Both the position numbers and the translations under genes were made by a program. Positions 34,694 to 43,831 of a DNA stretch of 53,570 nt are shown piece after piece. Every line of letters starts with the position of its first letter. The first letter of the stretch is position 1. Origin of the DNA: Gemmataceae bacterium (GTDB lineage: Bacteria > Planctomycetota > Planctomycetia > Gemmatales > Gemmataceae); contig SIAJ01000032.1 in NCBI GenBank assembly GCA_009691845.1, positions 1 through 53,570 on the forward strand. The letters run 5' to 3'. The notes under the pieces were generated by a model, which was not told the DNA's origin, ran no database searches, and was given only the letters and a program-made list of their open reading frames with translations.

Positions 34694-36508
34694 ATGTGGA
34701 CTTTCCTGGAATACGGTCTCGCGAACGTTTTGGCTGCAACGGCCTTTGCCGTTGTTGCGGTTCTCGTTGGGTTCGTCGTTCGCCGCCCGGCCGTGCGGAA
34801 TGCACTTTGGATTCTGGTTTTCGTTCGATTGTTGTTGCCCCCGGTTTGGACTGTCGCATTGCCCAGCTTCGCCGATGACGTTCTGGCAGAATTTGGAAAA
34901 TTGGTGATCGCTTCAGATCGGACCCAACGGGCGGATACGTCCGATGAAGCGAAAGATGTTGTTCTGTTTGCTCCGATCCCGATGCCGGCCGATTTGTCTC
35001 GCCCCGCTAACCAGTTGGCTACTTACTCCGATGTTCCGAGCGCCGAAATCGCGGTACCCGCCGCGGAAGCCTCGCCGACAACACCGATTGCTCCAGAATC
35101 GGGCATCCCCAGATCCGCCATCCTCATCGCGATGTTCGGGTCGTGCTGGCTGGTTGGCACGGTGTTCGTCTTCGCCCGATCGGCGCGGCGGATTCTTGCT
35201 TTTCGGAACGCCCTCCGCGATGCGAGGCCCGCACCGGCGTCAATCCAAAAGCAGGCGGATTTACTCGCTCGGGACATGGGTTTAAAACGCTGTCCATCCG
35301 TTTTGCTCGTGCCCGGCCGTGTTTGGCCGTCTCTCTGGATGCCGGGGCTTTCGGTTCGCCAATCGAAGCTGATCATTCCGGCGGGGTTGTTGCCGTTGCT
35401 CGATGCCGATCAGAGAGCGGCGGTATTGGCTCACGAACTGGCACATCTGCGGCGAGGGGATCCCTGGGTGCGCTGGGTGGAACTCATGTGCTGTGGGTTG
35501 TATTGGTGGTATCCGCTTCTGGGCTGTTTTCGTCGGCAGCTTCACGAATCGGAGGAGCAGTGTTGCGATATGTGGGTAGTCGCGGCCCTCAGTGGCCGAA
35601 AGTCTTACGCGACCGCATTGGTGGAAACAGTTTTTTTTCTCGACGGATCCGCACCAATCTCCCAGCCTATGTTGGCCAGCGGAGCGGGGCCGGTCCGCAA
35701 CCTTCAACGGAGAGTGACCATGATCATGCAAGCAACCTGGCCAGCGCGGCTTACGCGCCTGGGCCTGGCGACGGTTCTAGGCATCGGCAGTCTCGGCCTC
35801 GCTTTCGGGCCGGCCATGGCTCAGCCGGACCGTAATGAAAAGGATCTTCCTGAGCGACGACGTGTCGACGATAAGGGACGGCCACCCGTGAAGGATCGAC
35901 GTGAAGACGCACAACCGAAGGGTGATCGCGAAAAGCCTCGCGAAGTAGGCGGGAAGGAAGTCGAAGAGGCACGCGAAATGTTGGAAAAGGCTCGTGGGAT
36001 CGCACGTGAAGCCATGACGCGCGTCCAGGAAGCTGAAGCGCGGCTGGCGAAACTGGAAGGCCGACCGATTCCTCCTGCAGGACGCGGCCCGGGTGATCGA
36101 GGTCCAGGCGAACCTGGGCGAGGTCCAGGCGATCCTGGTCGTGGCCCTGGCGAGCGAGGTCCAGGCGATCCTGGTCGTGGCCCTGGCGAACGCGGCCCCG
36201 ATCGCCCGCCAGTCGATAACGGACCGCGCCGACCCGGAGCCGAAGGCCCACGTGGCGGCGAGTTCCGTGAACTCCAAGACCAAATCCAAGAGCTTCGCAA
36301 AGCACTCGAAGAGATGCGCAATGGAGGGAACCGAGGCGGCCCTGGACGTGGCCCCGATCCGAAGGATGGGCGTGGTCCCGGCGGAGTTGGTGGCGCTGGC
36401 GGAGGCCCAGGTGGTCCTGGCGCTCCTGGACGACCCGGCATCGGTGGCCCAGGCCGTCCGCCAGCGGACAATCCGGTTCCGCCAAAGAAGGGGAATGAAC
36501 GCGATTGA
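34694..36508 (+). CDS. BlaR1-like M56 membrane metallopeptidase with Gly/Pro/Arg-rich C-terminus
   Basis: A 604-residue protein. Membrane segments are near residues 5-30, 36-52, 135-155 and 350-372. The zinc site H-E-L-A-H-L-R-R-G-D-P is near residue 247 in a cytoplasmic loop, as in BlaR1 and M56 peptidases. After the last helix comes an acidic/basic coiled coil (about 395-455) and about 140 residues built of repeats such as G-R-G-P-G-D-P and G-R-G-P-G-E-R. There is no penicillin-binding sensor domain, so the signal is not an acylating beta-lactam bound in the usual way. The repeated codons also exist as near-perfect DNA repeats at 36080-36200. It pairs with blaI and is probably in the same transcript. 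Confidence 0.88.
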   Translation: MWTFLEYGLANVLAATAFAVVAVLVGFVVRRPAVRNALWILVFVRLLLPPVWTVALPSFADDVLAEFGKLVIASDRTQRADTSDEAKDVVLFAPIPMPADLSRPANQLATYSDVPSAEIAVPAAEASPTTPIAPESGIPRSAILIAMFGSCWLVGTVFVFARSARRILAFRNALRDARPAPASIQKQADLLARDMGLKRCPSVLLVPGRVWPSLWMPGLSVRQSKLIIPAGLLPLLDADQRAAVLAHELAHLRRGDPWVRWVELMCCGLYWWYPLLGCFRRQLHESEEQCCDMWVVAALSGRKSYATALVETVFFLDGSAPISQPMLASGAGPVRNLQRRVTMIMQATWPARLTRLGLATVLGIGSLGLAFGPAMAQPDRNEKDLPERRRVDDKGRPPVKDRREDAQPKGDREKPREVGGKEVEEAREMLEKARGIAREAMTRVQEAEARLAKLEGRPIPPAGRGPGDRGPGEPGRGPGDPGRGPGERGPGDPGRGPGERGPDRPPVDNGPRRPGAEGPRGGEFRELQDQIQELRKALEEMRNGGNRGGPGRGPDPKDGRGPGGVGGAGGGPGGPGAPGRPGIGGPGRPPADNPVPPKKGNERD

Positions 36509-36539
36509 GCTTGCGACCGAGATCTGGTTCAAAGTGGAG

Positions 36540-36580
36540 GCGAGACATGGCTTGGCTGTGTCTCGCCTTCGCCTTTTTTC
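36540..36580 (+). terminator. Rho-independent-like terminator after the M56 gene
   Basis: GGCGAGACA (36540-36548) pairs with TGTCTCGCC (36560-36568), followed after TTCGCC by TTTTTT at 36575-36580. It is positioned 31 bases after the M56 stop codon and is one of the few clear hairpin-plus-T-run structures in the window. Confidence 0.75.
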
Positions 36581-36994
36581 AGGCTCAACGCTTCCTAACG
36601 TGGGCTCCGCCCACCGCCCCTTGAACCACTCAACGCGCATCATCCCTGTCGTCCAGCAGGGGGATTTTTGTGAAATGGATCCCAATTTGATCATTGCGAT
36701 TCCGCGTACGAGTTGTTCCCTGCCTGCTGCTTCGCTTCGATAGAGAGTTGCCTCAGACAACTGGGGAATGAATCGCCAGGTGCGGCGTTCTAGTTTTCCG
36801 CTTTGTGTATTGGAGTAAAATGTTCTCCGCATCCTTGCATAGAAGCACAGAGGAAAGACCCTTGAGGCACGTGAATACGCAAATATCAAGTGCGAAAAGA
36901 AGTGTTCTTGCGAGAGTCCGATCCTGCACGGATCGGAGGGCCAGCACTGTCGGAAAGTCGATCGTCGCTGGAGTAAGTGCATTCCTCCCGAGCG
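36581..36994. other. About 410 bases without a recognisable gene
   Basis: The stretch lies between the M56 terminator and the end of the PilZ gene. The short frames on both strands have no family features and a base pattern unlike the neighbouring genes. I see no repeats or strong promoter in it. Confidence 0.4.
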
Positions 36995-37414
36995 TCAGCC
37001 TTTTTTCGGCGGCATCCAATTCGGGCTTCCTTCTATTTCCTCGCGACTACTATCGGATACGTTCGAGGTAAGGAACATCTGCAAGGCCTCGGGTTGTAGT
37101 CGATTCTCGAAACGAGCACCGAGAATGTAGTCGCCGGTAGAACTCGGCCGGACGTGAACAATCCGCAAATTCACGGGCAAGCCATTTCCACCTTCTTCCG
37201 GGAGCAACTCAGCGGAAAATTCCGCGCCGGGACTTGGCGGATCGGCCATCAACATGCTCAAGCCGGTTTCAGAAAGGTTCCAGACTAGCCCGATGCAAGG
37301 CATGCCGGCGGGACCATGCCGATCGAGCCGACAGATCGTGCGAAAGGCAGGCTGCAACCGTGGGGCACTGCGGCGATCGCTGGTCGCGGGATCGGTGGAA
37401 GGGGGCGTGAGCAT
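36995..37414 (-). CDS. PilZ-domain protein
   Basis: A 139-residue protein consisting of a single PilZ-like domain. R-R-S-A-P-R near residue 14 corresponds to the RxxxR cyclic-di-GMP arginines, N-L-S-E-T-G-L-S-M near 48 to the [D/N]xSxxG block, and Y-I-L-G-A-R-F near 95 to the final strand. It probably binds cyclic di-GMP and regulates motility, attachment or polysaccharide output by contact with a partner. It stands alone and diverges from hisG, so no partner can be named. The last 30 residues are polar. Confidence 0.8.
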   Translation of the reverse strand: MLTPPSTDPATSDRRSAPRLQPAFRTICRLDRHGPAGMPCIGLVWNLSETGLSMLMADPPSPGAEFSAELLPEEGGNGLPVNLRIVHVRPSSTGDYILGARFENRLQPEALQMFLTSNVSDSSREEIEGSPNWMPPKKG

Positions 37415-37574
37415 GGTGAGGCTCTCAGGGAAGATGATTCTCTTGTATTTGTATACACCAATAGGGTGAACGTGAGCCGAGACGAGACGAGCGGATCTCT
37501 TCGGCTTGCTGCGACCGGCACTATCCAGAAACTCGCCCCACGCGTTCCGCCCGCGTCGCGACTAACCAAAATCT

Positions 37575-38468
37575 ATGTCGAACCTTTTAAAACTCGGCCT
37601 TCCCGCTGGCAGCTTGCAAGAGGCCACTGCGGAGTTGTTCCACAAAGCGGGCTACGAGATCACCTTCGCGAGTCGAAGCTACTATCCCGCCATCGACGAT
37701 CGCGAGATTCAGTGTACGCTCATTCGCGCTCAGGAGATACCTCGCTACGTCGAAAACGGCTCGCTCGATTGTGGCCTGACCGGCTACGACTGGATTCAGG
37801 AGAACGATGCGAAAGTCATCGAACTCGCGGAGTTGGTCTACAGCAAGGTGAGTCGAGGCCCGGTGATGTGGGTGCTCGCCGTCCCGATGGATTCGCCCAT
37901 TCATGGGCCCAAGGATCTCGAGGGGAAACGGATTGCCACGGAGTTGGTCGAATTCACGCGACGCTGGCTGAAAGGGCACGGGGTGTCGGCGAAAGTCGAA
38001 TTTAGTTGGGGTGCGACGGAAGTGAAGCCCCCACGCCTTTCGGACGCCATCGTCGAAGTCACGGAGACGGGTTCCAGCCTGCGGGCGAACAATCTGCGTA
38101 TCGTGGGCGAACCGCTTCTGACCAGTACGCCGCGATTCATCACCAACGCAGCCGCCTATGCCGACCCCTGGAAAAAAGAAAAGATGGACGACCTCGTCCT
38201 CATGCTTCGCGGGGCGATGGCGGCCGAGGGAAAAGTCGGGCTGAAACTCAACGTTCGCAAGTCGGACATGGATCGGGTTCTCGGACTGCTGAGGCAGCAC
38301 CCAAAAACCTCACTGAACAGCCCGACCGTCTCCGCCCTTACAGATCCGGAATGGGCAGCCTTGGAAACCATCATCGACGAGGACATCGTCCGTCACATCA
38401 TGCCGCAACTTCATGCCGCCGGTGCTCGCGGGATTGTCGAGTACTCGATCAACAAGATCATTGAATGA
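37575..38468 (+). CDS. hisG: ATP phosphoribosyltransferase, long form (HisG)
   Basis: A 297-residue enzyme for the first step of histidine synthesis, joining ATP and [13 protein letters not shown] and the glycine-rich start are present; [16 protein letters not shown] near residue 155 is the PRPP-binding block. The C-terminal part (about 220-297) is the ACT-like domain that binds histidine, so this is the long, self-sufficient, feedback-inhibited type that does not need HisZ. No other his genes are near. It diverges from the PilZ gene with 160 bases between. Confidence 0.96.
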   Translation: MSNLLKLGLPAGSLQEATAELFHKAGYEITFASRSYYPAIDDREIQCTLIRAQEIPRYVENGSLDCGLTGYDWIQENDAKVIELAELVYSKVSRGPVMWVLAVPMDSPIHGPKDLEGKRIATELVEFTRRWLKGHGVSAKVEFSWGATEVKPPRLSDAIVEVTETGSSLRANNLRIVGEPLLTSTPRFITNAAAYADPWKKEKMDDLVLMLRGAMAAEGKVGLKLNVRKSDMDRVLGLLRQHPKTSLNSPTVSALTDPEWAALETIIDEDIVRHIMPQLHAAGARGIVEYSINKIIE

Positions 38469-38552
38469 GAATCAAGTTGCAGAAGCCGGTACGTTCGACT
38501 AATATATTTGGTGGTAGAAATCATCTCCTATTCTTTCTCCCGGGAGTTTGTG

Positions 38553-39581
38553 ATGACCCGTCCTCGAACCCGTCAGGGGTTCACGCTGATCGAATTGTTA
38601 GTGGTAATCGCGATCATCGCCATCTTGATCGGCCTGTTGTTGCCGGCTGTACAGAAGGTCCGCGAGGCCGCGAATCGGATGTCGTGCAGCAACAAGCTCA
38701 AGCAGCTTGGTCTGGCTGCCCAGAACCATCACGACACGCTTGGCCTACTGCCGCCGAGCGTTCTCATGAACTCCTCAGTTGGCAACCCCGCGGACTTCAA
38801 CCAGAATTTCGGTCCGAACTGGGCGGTGCTGATATTGCCGTACATCGAGCAAGATAACCTCTACAAACAGTACCTGAACAGTATTCAGACCTACATGGCC
38901 ACCGGTGACTCTAGCTGGCGGAACATGAGAGGAAACATCCTCAAGGCGTATCTATGCCCGTCGGATATTGGTTCCCAAGTGCAGTGCGGTCGCGCTGGCG
39001 GGGGCTGGGCGCGTGGCAATTATGGAGCGAACGCCGGTCCGGGGATGTTTTGGATTGGGGCGAACGAAGGGGCAATCACGACGGGTAACGGCTTGATGAT
39101 GGAGTCGGGATGGGGCATTTCAGGGTATTACGCGGGCAATGTGGCAGGGCTGCCTGGCGGCGGGGCGATGCCGGTGAATACGGGGGTTTCACTCACAAGC
39201 ATGGTAGATGGTACATCGACCACAATCTTGTTCGACGAGCTTCGCATTGGGCCGAGTACCAATGACATTCGCGGTACCTGGGCGATGGGCCAAGCCGGTG
39301 CGAGTATTTCCGCCGGGAACGGTCGCCTGGATACGCCGAGCCCGAACCTCTCGTACTCTGGCTGGGACGACATTCAAGGCGGCGACGACCGCCAAGACCT
39401 CGGCATGGGGTGCTGCTCCGGCTGCGGAAGCTGGCAAGTCACAGCCAAGAGCCGGCATTCCGGTGGCGTAATGGCTTGCTTCGCGGACGGCAGTGTCAAG
39501 TTTATCCAGAACTCAGTGGATTCTCGAACGTGGTTTCTTCTCCACTCGCGAAACGACGGCCAGATTCCGATTCAAAACTGA
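38553..39581 (+). CDS. DUF1559 type IV pilin-like protein
   Basis: A 342-residue protein of the large planctomycete DUF1559 family. It has a type III prepilin leader, with G-F-T-L-I-E-L-L-V-V at residues 10-19 cut after the Gly, and a hydrophobic helix that would pack in a pseudopilus. The rest is a globular surface domain ending with the H-x9-DG-type motif (H-S-G-G-V-M-A-C-F-A-D-G-S-V-K-F). The ATG at 38553 has GGGAG upstream; a frame open to 38508 adds 15 residues. It is followed by a hairpin and a small lipoprotein gene, a common pairing. Confidence 0.93.
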   Translation: MTRPRTRQGFTLIELLVVIAIIAILIGLLLPAVQKVREAANRMSCSNKLKQLGLAAQNHHDTLGLLPPSVLMNSSVGNPADFNQNFGPNWAVLILPYIEQDNLYKQYLNSIQTYMATGDSSWRNMRGNILKAYLCPSDIGSQVQCGRAGGGWARGNYGANAGPGMFWIGANEGAITTGNGLMMESGWGISGYYAGNVAGLPGGGAMPVNTGVSLTSMVDGTSTTILFDELRIGPSTNDIRGTWAMGQAGASISAGNGRLDTPSPNLSYSGWDDIQGGDDRQDLGMGCCSGCGSWQVTAKSRHSGGVMACFADGSVKFIQNSVDSRTWFLLHSRNDGQIPIQN

Positions 39582-39594
39582 GATGCGGTGAGGA

Positions 39595-39616
39595 GAGCGG
39601 CACGAAGGTGCCGCTC
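39595..39616 (+). terminator. Hairpin between the DUF1559 and lipoprotein genes
   Basis: GAGCGGCAC and GTGCCGCTC form a perfect 9-bp stem around GAAG, 14 bases after the DUF1559 stop. There is only a short T-run after it, so it may attenuate transcription or protect the 3' end of the upstream message so that more pilin-like protein than lipoprotein is made. Confidence 0.6.
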
Positions 39617-39682
39617 CGCCTTTCAACCTCGTTATCCATTTCAAATTCCTTGCTAAACCTGCACAATTGAATCGGGAACGTC

Positions 39683-40060
39683 ATGAAACCTACATCCCTG
39701 CTTGTAGCACTTCTGGCCTTTGTCTGCTCGGGTTGTTCTGAAAGCAAAGCCCGAGTGAAAGGCAAGGTGGTTGAAAACGCTCAGCCGATGTCCTTTGGGG
39801 CGAACCAAGCGGCACTCGAATTGACTCCGATCGGCGCGAGCGGCGAAGCCGATCCGAACAAGATGTACACGGCAGTCGTGAATGCAGATGGGTCGTTCGA
39901 GGTCGTGGTTTCTGGGGGCGAGTTGCCACTGGGCAAGTACCAGGTCGCCTTCCGTGCCTTTGGCAAGCTCACTGAGAAGTACAAATCGGTGCCCCCATTC
40001 CAGCGCGAGTTGAAGGCCGGAATGAACGAACTCATACTCGACCTGGCCAAGCCCGATTGA
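39683..40060 (+). CDS. Small lipoprotein with carboxypeptidase-regulatory-like beta fold
   Basis: A 125-residue protein with a lipoprotein signal; F-V-C-S-G-C near residue 18 is the lipobox. The mature part reads V-K-G-K-V-V-E-N-A-Q-P-M.., A-D-G-S-F-E-V-V-V-S-G-G and L-P-L-G-K-Y-Q-V-A-F, the pattern of small transthyretin-like or carboxypeptidase-regulatory-like domains. Such lipoproteins often follow DUF1559 genes in planctomycetes and are of unknown role, presumably at the cell surface. Confidence 0.8.
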   Translation: MKPTSLLVALLAFVCSGCSESKARVKGKVVENAQPMSFGANQAALELTPIGASGEADPNKMYTAVVNADGSFEVVVSGGELPLGKYQVAFRAFGKLTEKYKSVPPFQRELKAGMNELILDLAKPD

Positions 40061-40182
40061 TGGGCACCCCGCGGCGGACATTGTCTCGTTTTTCCATCGC
40101 TGTCGAGATTCAATCCCTCCCCTGACCTGTCGCATCTCCATATTCTCATCACGAGCCAGATGTGGTCCGATAAAGGGCGATG

Positions 40183-41841
40183 ATGTTTCCCACCCCGTCG
40201 TTCGTCGAGCGAGTCTCTACCGACCTCCAGCGCGACCTCCTCGCATTTCTTCCTGAACTCATCCTCTGCGCCACGATTGTGGCCCTTTTGTTGGCCCGAC
40301 TTGTAACGCCGCTCTCCAGGAAGCATCTGGGAAGTTTTGCACTGTTGGCCAGCGGTTGCGCGCTGGCCTTTGCAATTTGCTTTTGGCCGGAGCGATCCGC
40401 TCCGATCGGGTCCGTTCCGCTATCCGGCAATGTCGAAGGTTTTTCGAGCTTGCTCGTGTTTGATACGTTCGGGCTGTATTTGCGAGTGTTCCTGCTCGTG
40501 TTTCTTTGCTGCTCGCTTTGGCTTTCGCTGCTCACGGGCATTCCGGACGCGGAAGACTCGGCCGATTATTACACACTGGTCATCGGCGGCATTCTGGGCA
40601 TGATGCTGATGGCGTCGGCCAACCATTTACTCATGGCGTTCGTGGCCGTGGAAATGGCGAGTGTCCCGAGTTATGCACTGGCCGGCTTCTTGAAAGGGCG
40701 ACGTCAGGGATCCGAGGCGGCGCTCAAGTACGTCGTCTACGGTGCGAGTGCATCGGGTGTGATGCTGTATGGAATCAGCCTGTTGGCCGGAACTTTTGGA
40801 ACGGGCTCCATGCCGCTGATTTCACGAGCCGTTGCCGTAGCGAGTCTCGGCGAAGGCCCGACCTTGCCTGTTCTCGCCGGTTCAATTTGCATCTTGATCG
40901 GCCTGGGCTTCAAGTTGTCAGCCGTGCCGTTTCACTTCTGGTGTCCGGATGTTTTTTCGGGAGCAGCGGCCGAGGTCGGTGCCTTTCTGTCCGTTGCCTC
41001 CAAGGCGGCTGCTCTCGCGTTGACCGCCCGATTCCTGTTCGTTTTTTCCGGATCGAGCCGGACCGGCCCGGATGATTTGTCCGGCAGCGCCCTGGCACTG
41101 GGATGGGCGTTCATGGCCGCGGTCACGGCCACATTCGGCAATCTGGCGGCGCTGGCGCAGACCAACATCAAGCGCATGCTGGCCTACTCCACGATCGCTC
41201 ATGCCGGCATCATGATGATGGCCTTGGTCGCGGTGGGACCACGTTCCGTCGGGCCTCTCTTGTATTACATCAGCGGCTACTTGTTGATGAATTTGGGGGC
41301 GTTTGCCATTGTGGCACTTGTTCGCAATCGGACCGGCTCCGAGAATCTCGATGCGTTTCGCGGATTAATCCGGAGAGCGCCACTCCTTGCCGTGGGGATG
41401 TCGATCTTTTTGCTCAGCCTGCTGGGGATGCCGCCGCTCGTTGGCTTCGCGGCAAAATTCCAGGTATTTGCAGTTCTCTACGAGACTGGCCGCGATCTGG
41501 GCGGTCACGACGGCATGATCGCGTGGGTCTATTTCGGGTTACTGGTCGTGGCCGCATTGAACACGGCCATCAGTGCAGGCTACTATTTGAAACTCGTCAA
41601 AGTCATGACTCTGGAGGATCCGGCCGATCCGTCCCCGATTCGCGTTTCGATTGGGAGCGGGGCCCTTGTGTCGATTCTCGCCGGCCTGGTCTTGGCCGCG
41701 GGTGTGTTCTGGAATCCGCTGACGCAGTACGCGAATCGCGCAAGCCAATCTTTTGACCTCGCTCCGAAGTTTGAGAAACCGGCGAAGATACCGAAAGACG
41801 CTGTCAGGCCAGCCATTGGGCCGAAAGGGAAGATCAAGTAA
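40183..41841 (+). CDS. nuoN: NADH-quinone oxidoreductase subunit N
   Basis: A 552-residue antiporter-like membrane subunit of complex I with about 14 helices. The conserved core includes E-M-A-S-V-P-S-Y-A-L-A-G with the Glu in helix 5, the Lys in S-E-A-A-L-K-Y-V-V-Y-G-A-S-A-S-G, and N-I-K-R-M-L-A-Y-S-T-I-A-H-A-G with a channel Lys. It translocates protons. It is normally the last gene of nuoA-N, but no other nuo gene is here, so the complex I genes are split. AAGGG lies five bases before the ATG at 40183; an ATG three bases upstream is possible. Confidence 0.93.
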   Translation: MFPTPSFVERVSTDLQRDLLAFLPELILCATIVALLLARLVTPLSRKHLGSFALLASGCALAFAICFWPERSAPIGSVPLSGNVEGFSSLLVFDTFGLYLRVFLLVFLCCSLWLSLLTGIPDAEDSADYYTLVIGGILGMMLMASANHLLMAFVAVEMASVPSYALAGFLKGRRQGSEAALKYVVYGASASGVMLYGISLLAGTFGTGSMPLISRAVAVASLGEGPTLPVLAGSICILIGLGFKLSAVPFHFWCPDVFSGAAAEVGAFLSVASKAAALALTARFLFVFSGSSRTGPDDLSGSALALGWAFMAAVTATFGNLAALAQTNIKRMLAYSTIAHAGIMMMALVAVGPRSVGPLLYYISGYLLMNLGAFAIVALVRNRTGSENLDAFRGLIRRAPLLAVGMSIFLLSLLGMPPLVGFAAKFQVFAVLYETGRDLGGHDGMIAWVYFGLLVVAALNTAISAGYYLKLVKVMTLEDPADPSPIRVSIGSGALVSILAGLVLAAGVFWNPLTQYANRASQSFDLAPKFEKPAKIPKDAVRPAIGPKGKIK

Positions 41842-42257
41842 TGGAGACCGATCCGCACCGCATATTGATCGATGCCTATTGCCGGGAAAAGCGGTCGTTC
41901 TTGCAATACGTCGGGCAGTCCGTGCCCTACGCCAGTCCGATAGATCGGCCCATCGTTGAACGTCTGCGCGAGCTGGCAAGCAACGAGGCTGCCGGCCTGG
42001 ACGGCCTGGCGGACTATCTAGGAGCGAATCGGCTGTCGGTTCCGCACGTCGGCGCATTCCCATCAACCTTTACCAATTACAATTTCATCGCCGTGCGGAA
42101 ACTGCTGCCACACCTGCTCGCCGATGTAGGCCGAGGCCTGGCCGATCTCGAACGCGATGCTGCTTCGTTGTCCTTGGGCAAAGACCGCGACTGGATCGAA
42201 AAAATTTCGAGTACCAAAAGGGTACACATCAGTGAACTCGAAAAACTCGTTGCCTAA
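41841..42257 (+). CDS. Hypothetical protein coupled to nuoN
   Basis: A 138-residue protein without signal or membrane segment. It is mostly helical with regular Leu/Ala spacing and a central loop (F-P-S-T-F-T-N-Y-N-F), which could be a four-helix bundle. Its ATG overlaps the nuoN stop by one base (TAATG), so it is translated together with nuoN. I do not recognise the family. The coupling suggests a role in assembly or stability of the complex, which is inference only. Confidence 0.6.
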   Translation: METDPHRILIDAYCREKRSFLQYVGQSVPYASPIDRPIVERLRELASNEAAGLDGLADYLGANRLSVPHVGAFPSTFTNYNFIAVRKLLPHLLADVGRGLADLERDAASLSLGKDRDWIEKISSTKRVHISELEKLVA

Positions 42258-42358
42258 CGGTTACTCGTTCTGCGGGAAAGCTCTCGACTCTCGCTTTGTA
42301 GTTGAATCCGCCGCGATCCCGATTACTATGTAGCCTTCTCAACTCGGGGTCCAATGCC

Positions 42359-43408
42359 ATGACGATCACTCGGCGTGACTTCCTGCTCGGTTCCACCGCA
42401 ACGGCCGTTGGCTTGGCCGCGAGCCCCGTGCTTGCTGGCACACGGGATGTGAACTGCATTTTCCTCACACTTGTCGGAGGCCCAAGTCAACTCGACACCT
42501 GGGACCCAAAGCCCGATGCTCCCAGCGAAATACGTGGCCCCTTCCGGCCGATCCAAACGCGAATTCCCGGGGTGCGGTTCACCGAGCTGTTTCCCAAGAT
42601 GGCATCCCAGTCCGACCAATTCACGGTCGTGCGATCCATGCACCACACGGCCGCCCCGATCCACGAGACTGGCTTGCAGTTGATGCAAACGGGTCGGCTC
42701 CCAGAGGACGGTTGCGAAGCCCCTCACTTTGGAGCCCTCCTTTCGGCAAGGAAAGGATCGCTTGATGGGCCCGCCAATGTGCTGCTCCCCGGGCCGATTG
42801 GCTTCACTGGCGTCAACGTCGGCCACGGCCAGACGGCGGGTTCGCTCGGCAGTGCATACGAGCCTGTTGCAGTTTCCCTCGATGTCAGCCAAGAGCCTTT
42901 GCGCGATTCGTACGGAGGAACCGAGTTCGGCGACGACTGTCTTCGGGCAGTACGGTTGATCGAGCGGGGCACGCGATTCGTGACGGTTAACATGTTCCAA
43001 ACGGTCTACGACACGATCTCGTGGGATTGCCACGCGGCCGGCGGTTCGCTGCGCTCGGAGTTGTCGCACTACCCGGCCATCGCGTCCAGTTTTGACCATG
43101 CCTACACGGCCCTCCTCGCGGACCTGCGGCAACGAGGCTTGCTGGATAGTACGCTGGTGGTTGCAACAGGGGAGTTTGGGCGCACGCCATACTTGAACCG
43201 CGATGGTGGCCGCGATCACTGGGCCGGCGTGTGGACCATGCTGCTGGCTGGAGGGGGCATTCTAGGCGGCCTGGTAATCGGTTCCTCGTGCCCTCTCGGA
43301 GCAGAACCACAGGATTCGCCGGTTGGTCCTTCACAACTGTCGGCGACCATCCGGAATGCACTCGGCCTTCCCGCGTGTGAAAGCCCGGTCCCAGGAATCT
43401 TCGGCTGA
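42359..43408 (+). CDS. DUF1501 secreted protein
   Basis: A 349-residue protein of the planctomycete DUF1501 family (alkaline-phosphatase-like fold). It has a Tat leader (T-R-R-D-F-L-L-G-S), then L-T-L-V-G-G-P-S-Q-L-D-T-W-D-P-K-P near residue 40, H-H-T-A-A-P-I-H-E-T-G near 100, and V-V-A-T-G-E-F-G-R-T-P near the end with R-D-H-W, as in the metal-binding blocks of that fold. Most relatives have 420-480 residues, so this one is short. These proteins often pair with DUF1549/DUF1553 cytochrome-type partners, absent here. A frame open to 42302 adds residues before the leader. Confidence 0.85.
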   Translation: MTITRRDFLLGSTATAVGLAASPVLAGTRDVNCIFLTLVGGPSQLDTWDPKPDAPSEIRGPFRPIQTRIPGVRFTELFPKMASQSDQFTVVRSMHHTAAPIHETGLQLMQTGRLPEDGCEAPHFGALLSARKGSLDGPANVLLPGPIGFTGVNVGHGQTAGSLGSAYEPVAVSLDVSQEPLRDSYGGTEFGDDCLRAVRLIERGTRFVTVNMFQTVYDTISWDCHAAGGSLRSELSHYPAIASSFDHAYTALLADLRQRGLLDSTLVVATGEFGRTPYLNRDGGRDHWAGVWTMLLAGGGILGGLVIGSSCPLGAEPQDSPVGPSQLSATIRNALGLPACESPVPGIFG

Positions 43409-43415
43409 GGTTTCG

Positions 43416-43823
43416 ATGCTTAAGTTCCTTGAACGCAAATATCAGCCACTCGCCCCGCCACGGATTTTCTACAACCGGCTTGTGAAGTGCTTCCTTTTGA
43501 CCCTGGCGATTATCGCGTTTTCACTCGCCATGGGAACTACAGGTTATCACTGTCTTGGCGATCTCGATTGGCTCGATGCCTTGTTAAATGCCTCGATGAT
43601 TCTGACGGGCATGGGACCTGTCAGTCCCATGACGACGCCGGTAGGAAAGTTGTTTTCGATCTTTTACTGCCTCTACAGCGGCATCGCCTTCATTTCGCTG
43701 GTGGCCATCCTGATCGCGCCGATTTACCACCGTTTTTTGCATCAATTTCATCTGGAGGACGAAGGCCGCCCCGAACCCCAGCCTGTACGGCCTGATGTGT
43801 CTACCGATTGCACAAACTCATGA
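43416..43823 (+). CDS. Two-helix, channel-like membrane protein
   Basis: A 135-residue protein with membrane segments near residues 24-45 and 80-103, and between them a short helix and loop, N-A-S-M-I-L-T-G-M-G-P-V-S-P-M. This layout (outer helix, pore helix, filter-like loop, inner helix) is that of two-helix potassium channels, but the loop reads T-G-M-G-P instead of T-V-G-Y-G, so ion selectivity cannot be assumed. It begins eight bases after the DUF1501 gene ends. A frame open to 43323 overlaps that gene; the ATG at 43416 starts the family part. Confidence 0.65.
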   Translation: MLKFLERKYQPLAPPRIFYNRLVKCFLLTLAIIAFSLAMGTTGYHCLGDLDWLDALLNASMILTGMGPVSPMTTPVGKLFSIFYCLYSGIAFISLVAILIAPIYHRFLHQFHLEDEGRPEPQPVRPDVSTDCTNS

Positions 43824-43831
43824 TTCTTGAA

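Noticed and set aside
35777..36982. Long minus-strand frames (up to 401 codons) opposite the M56 gene
   Set aside because: They arise from the repeated Gly/Pro/Arg codons read on the other strand. The plus-strand frame has the HELAH site and membrane helices, and it continues from blaI.
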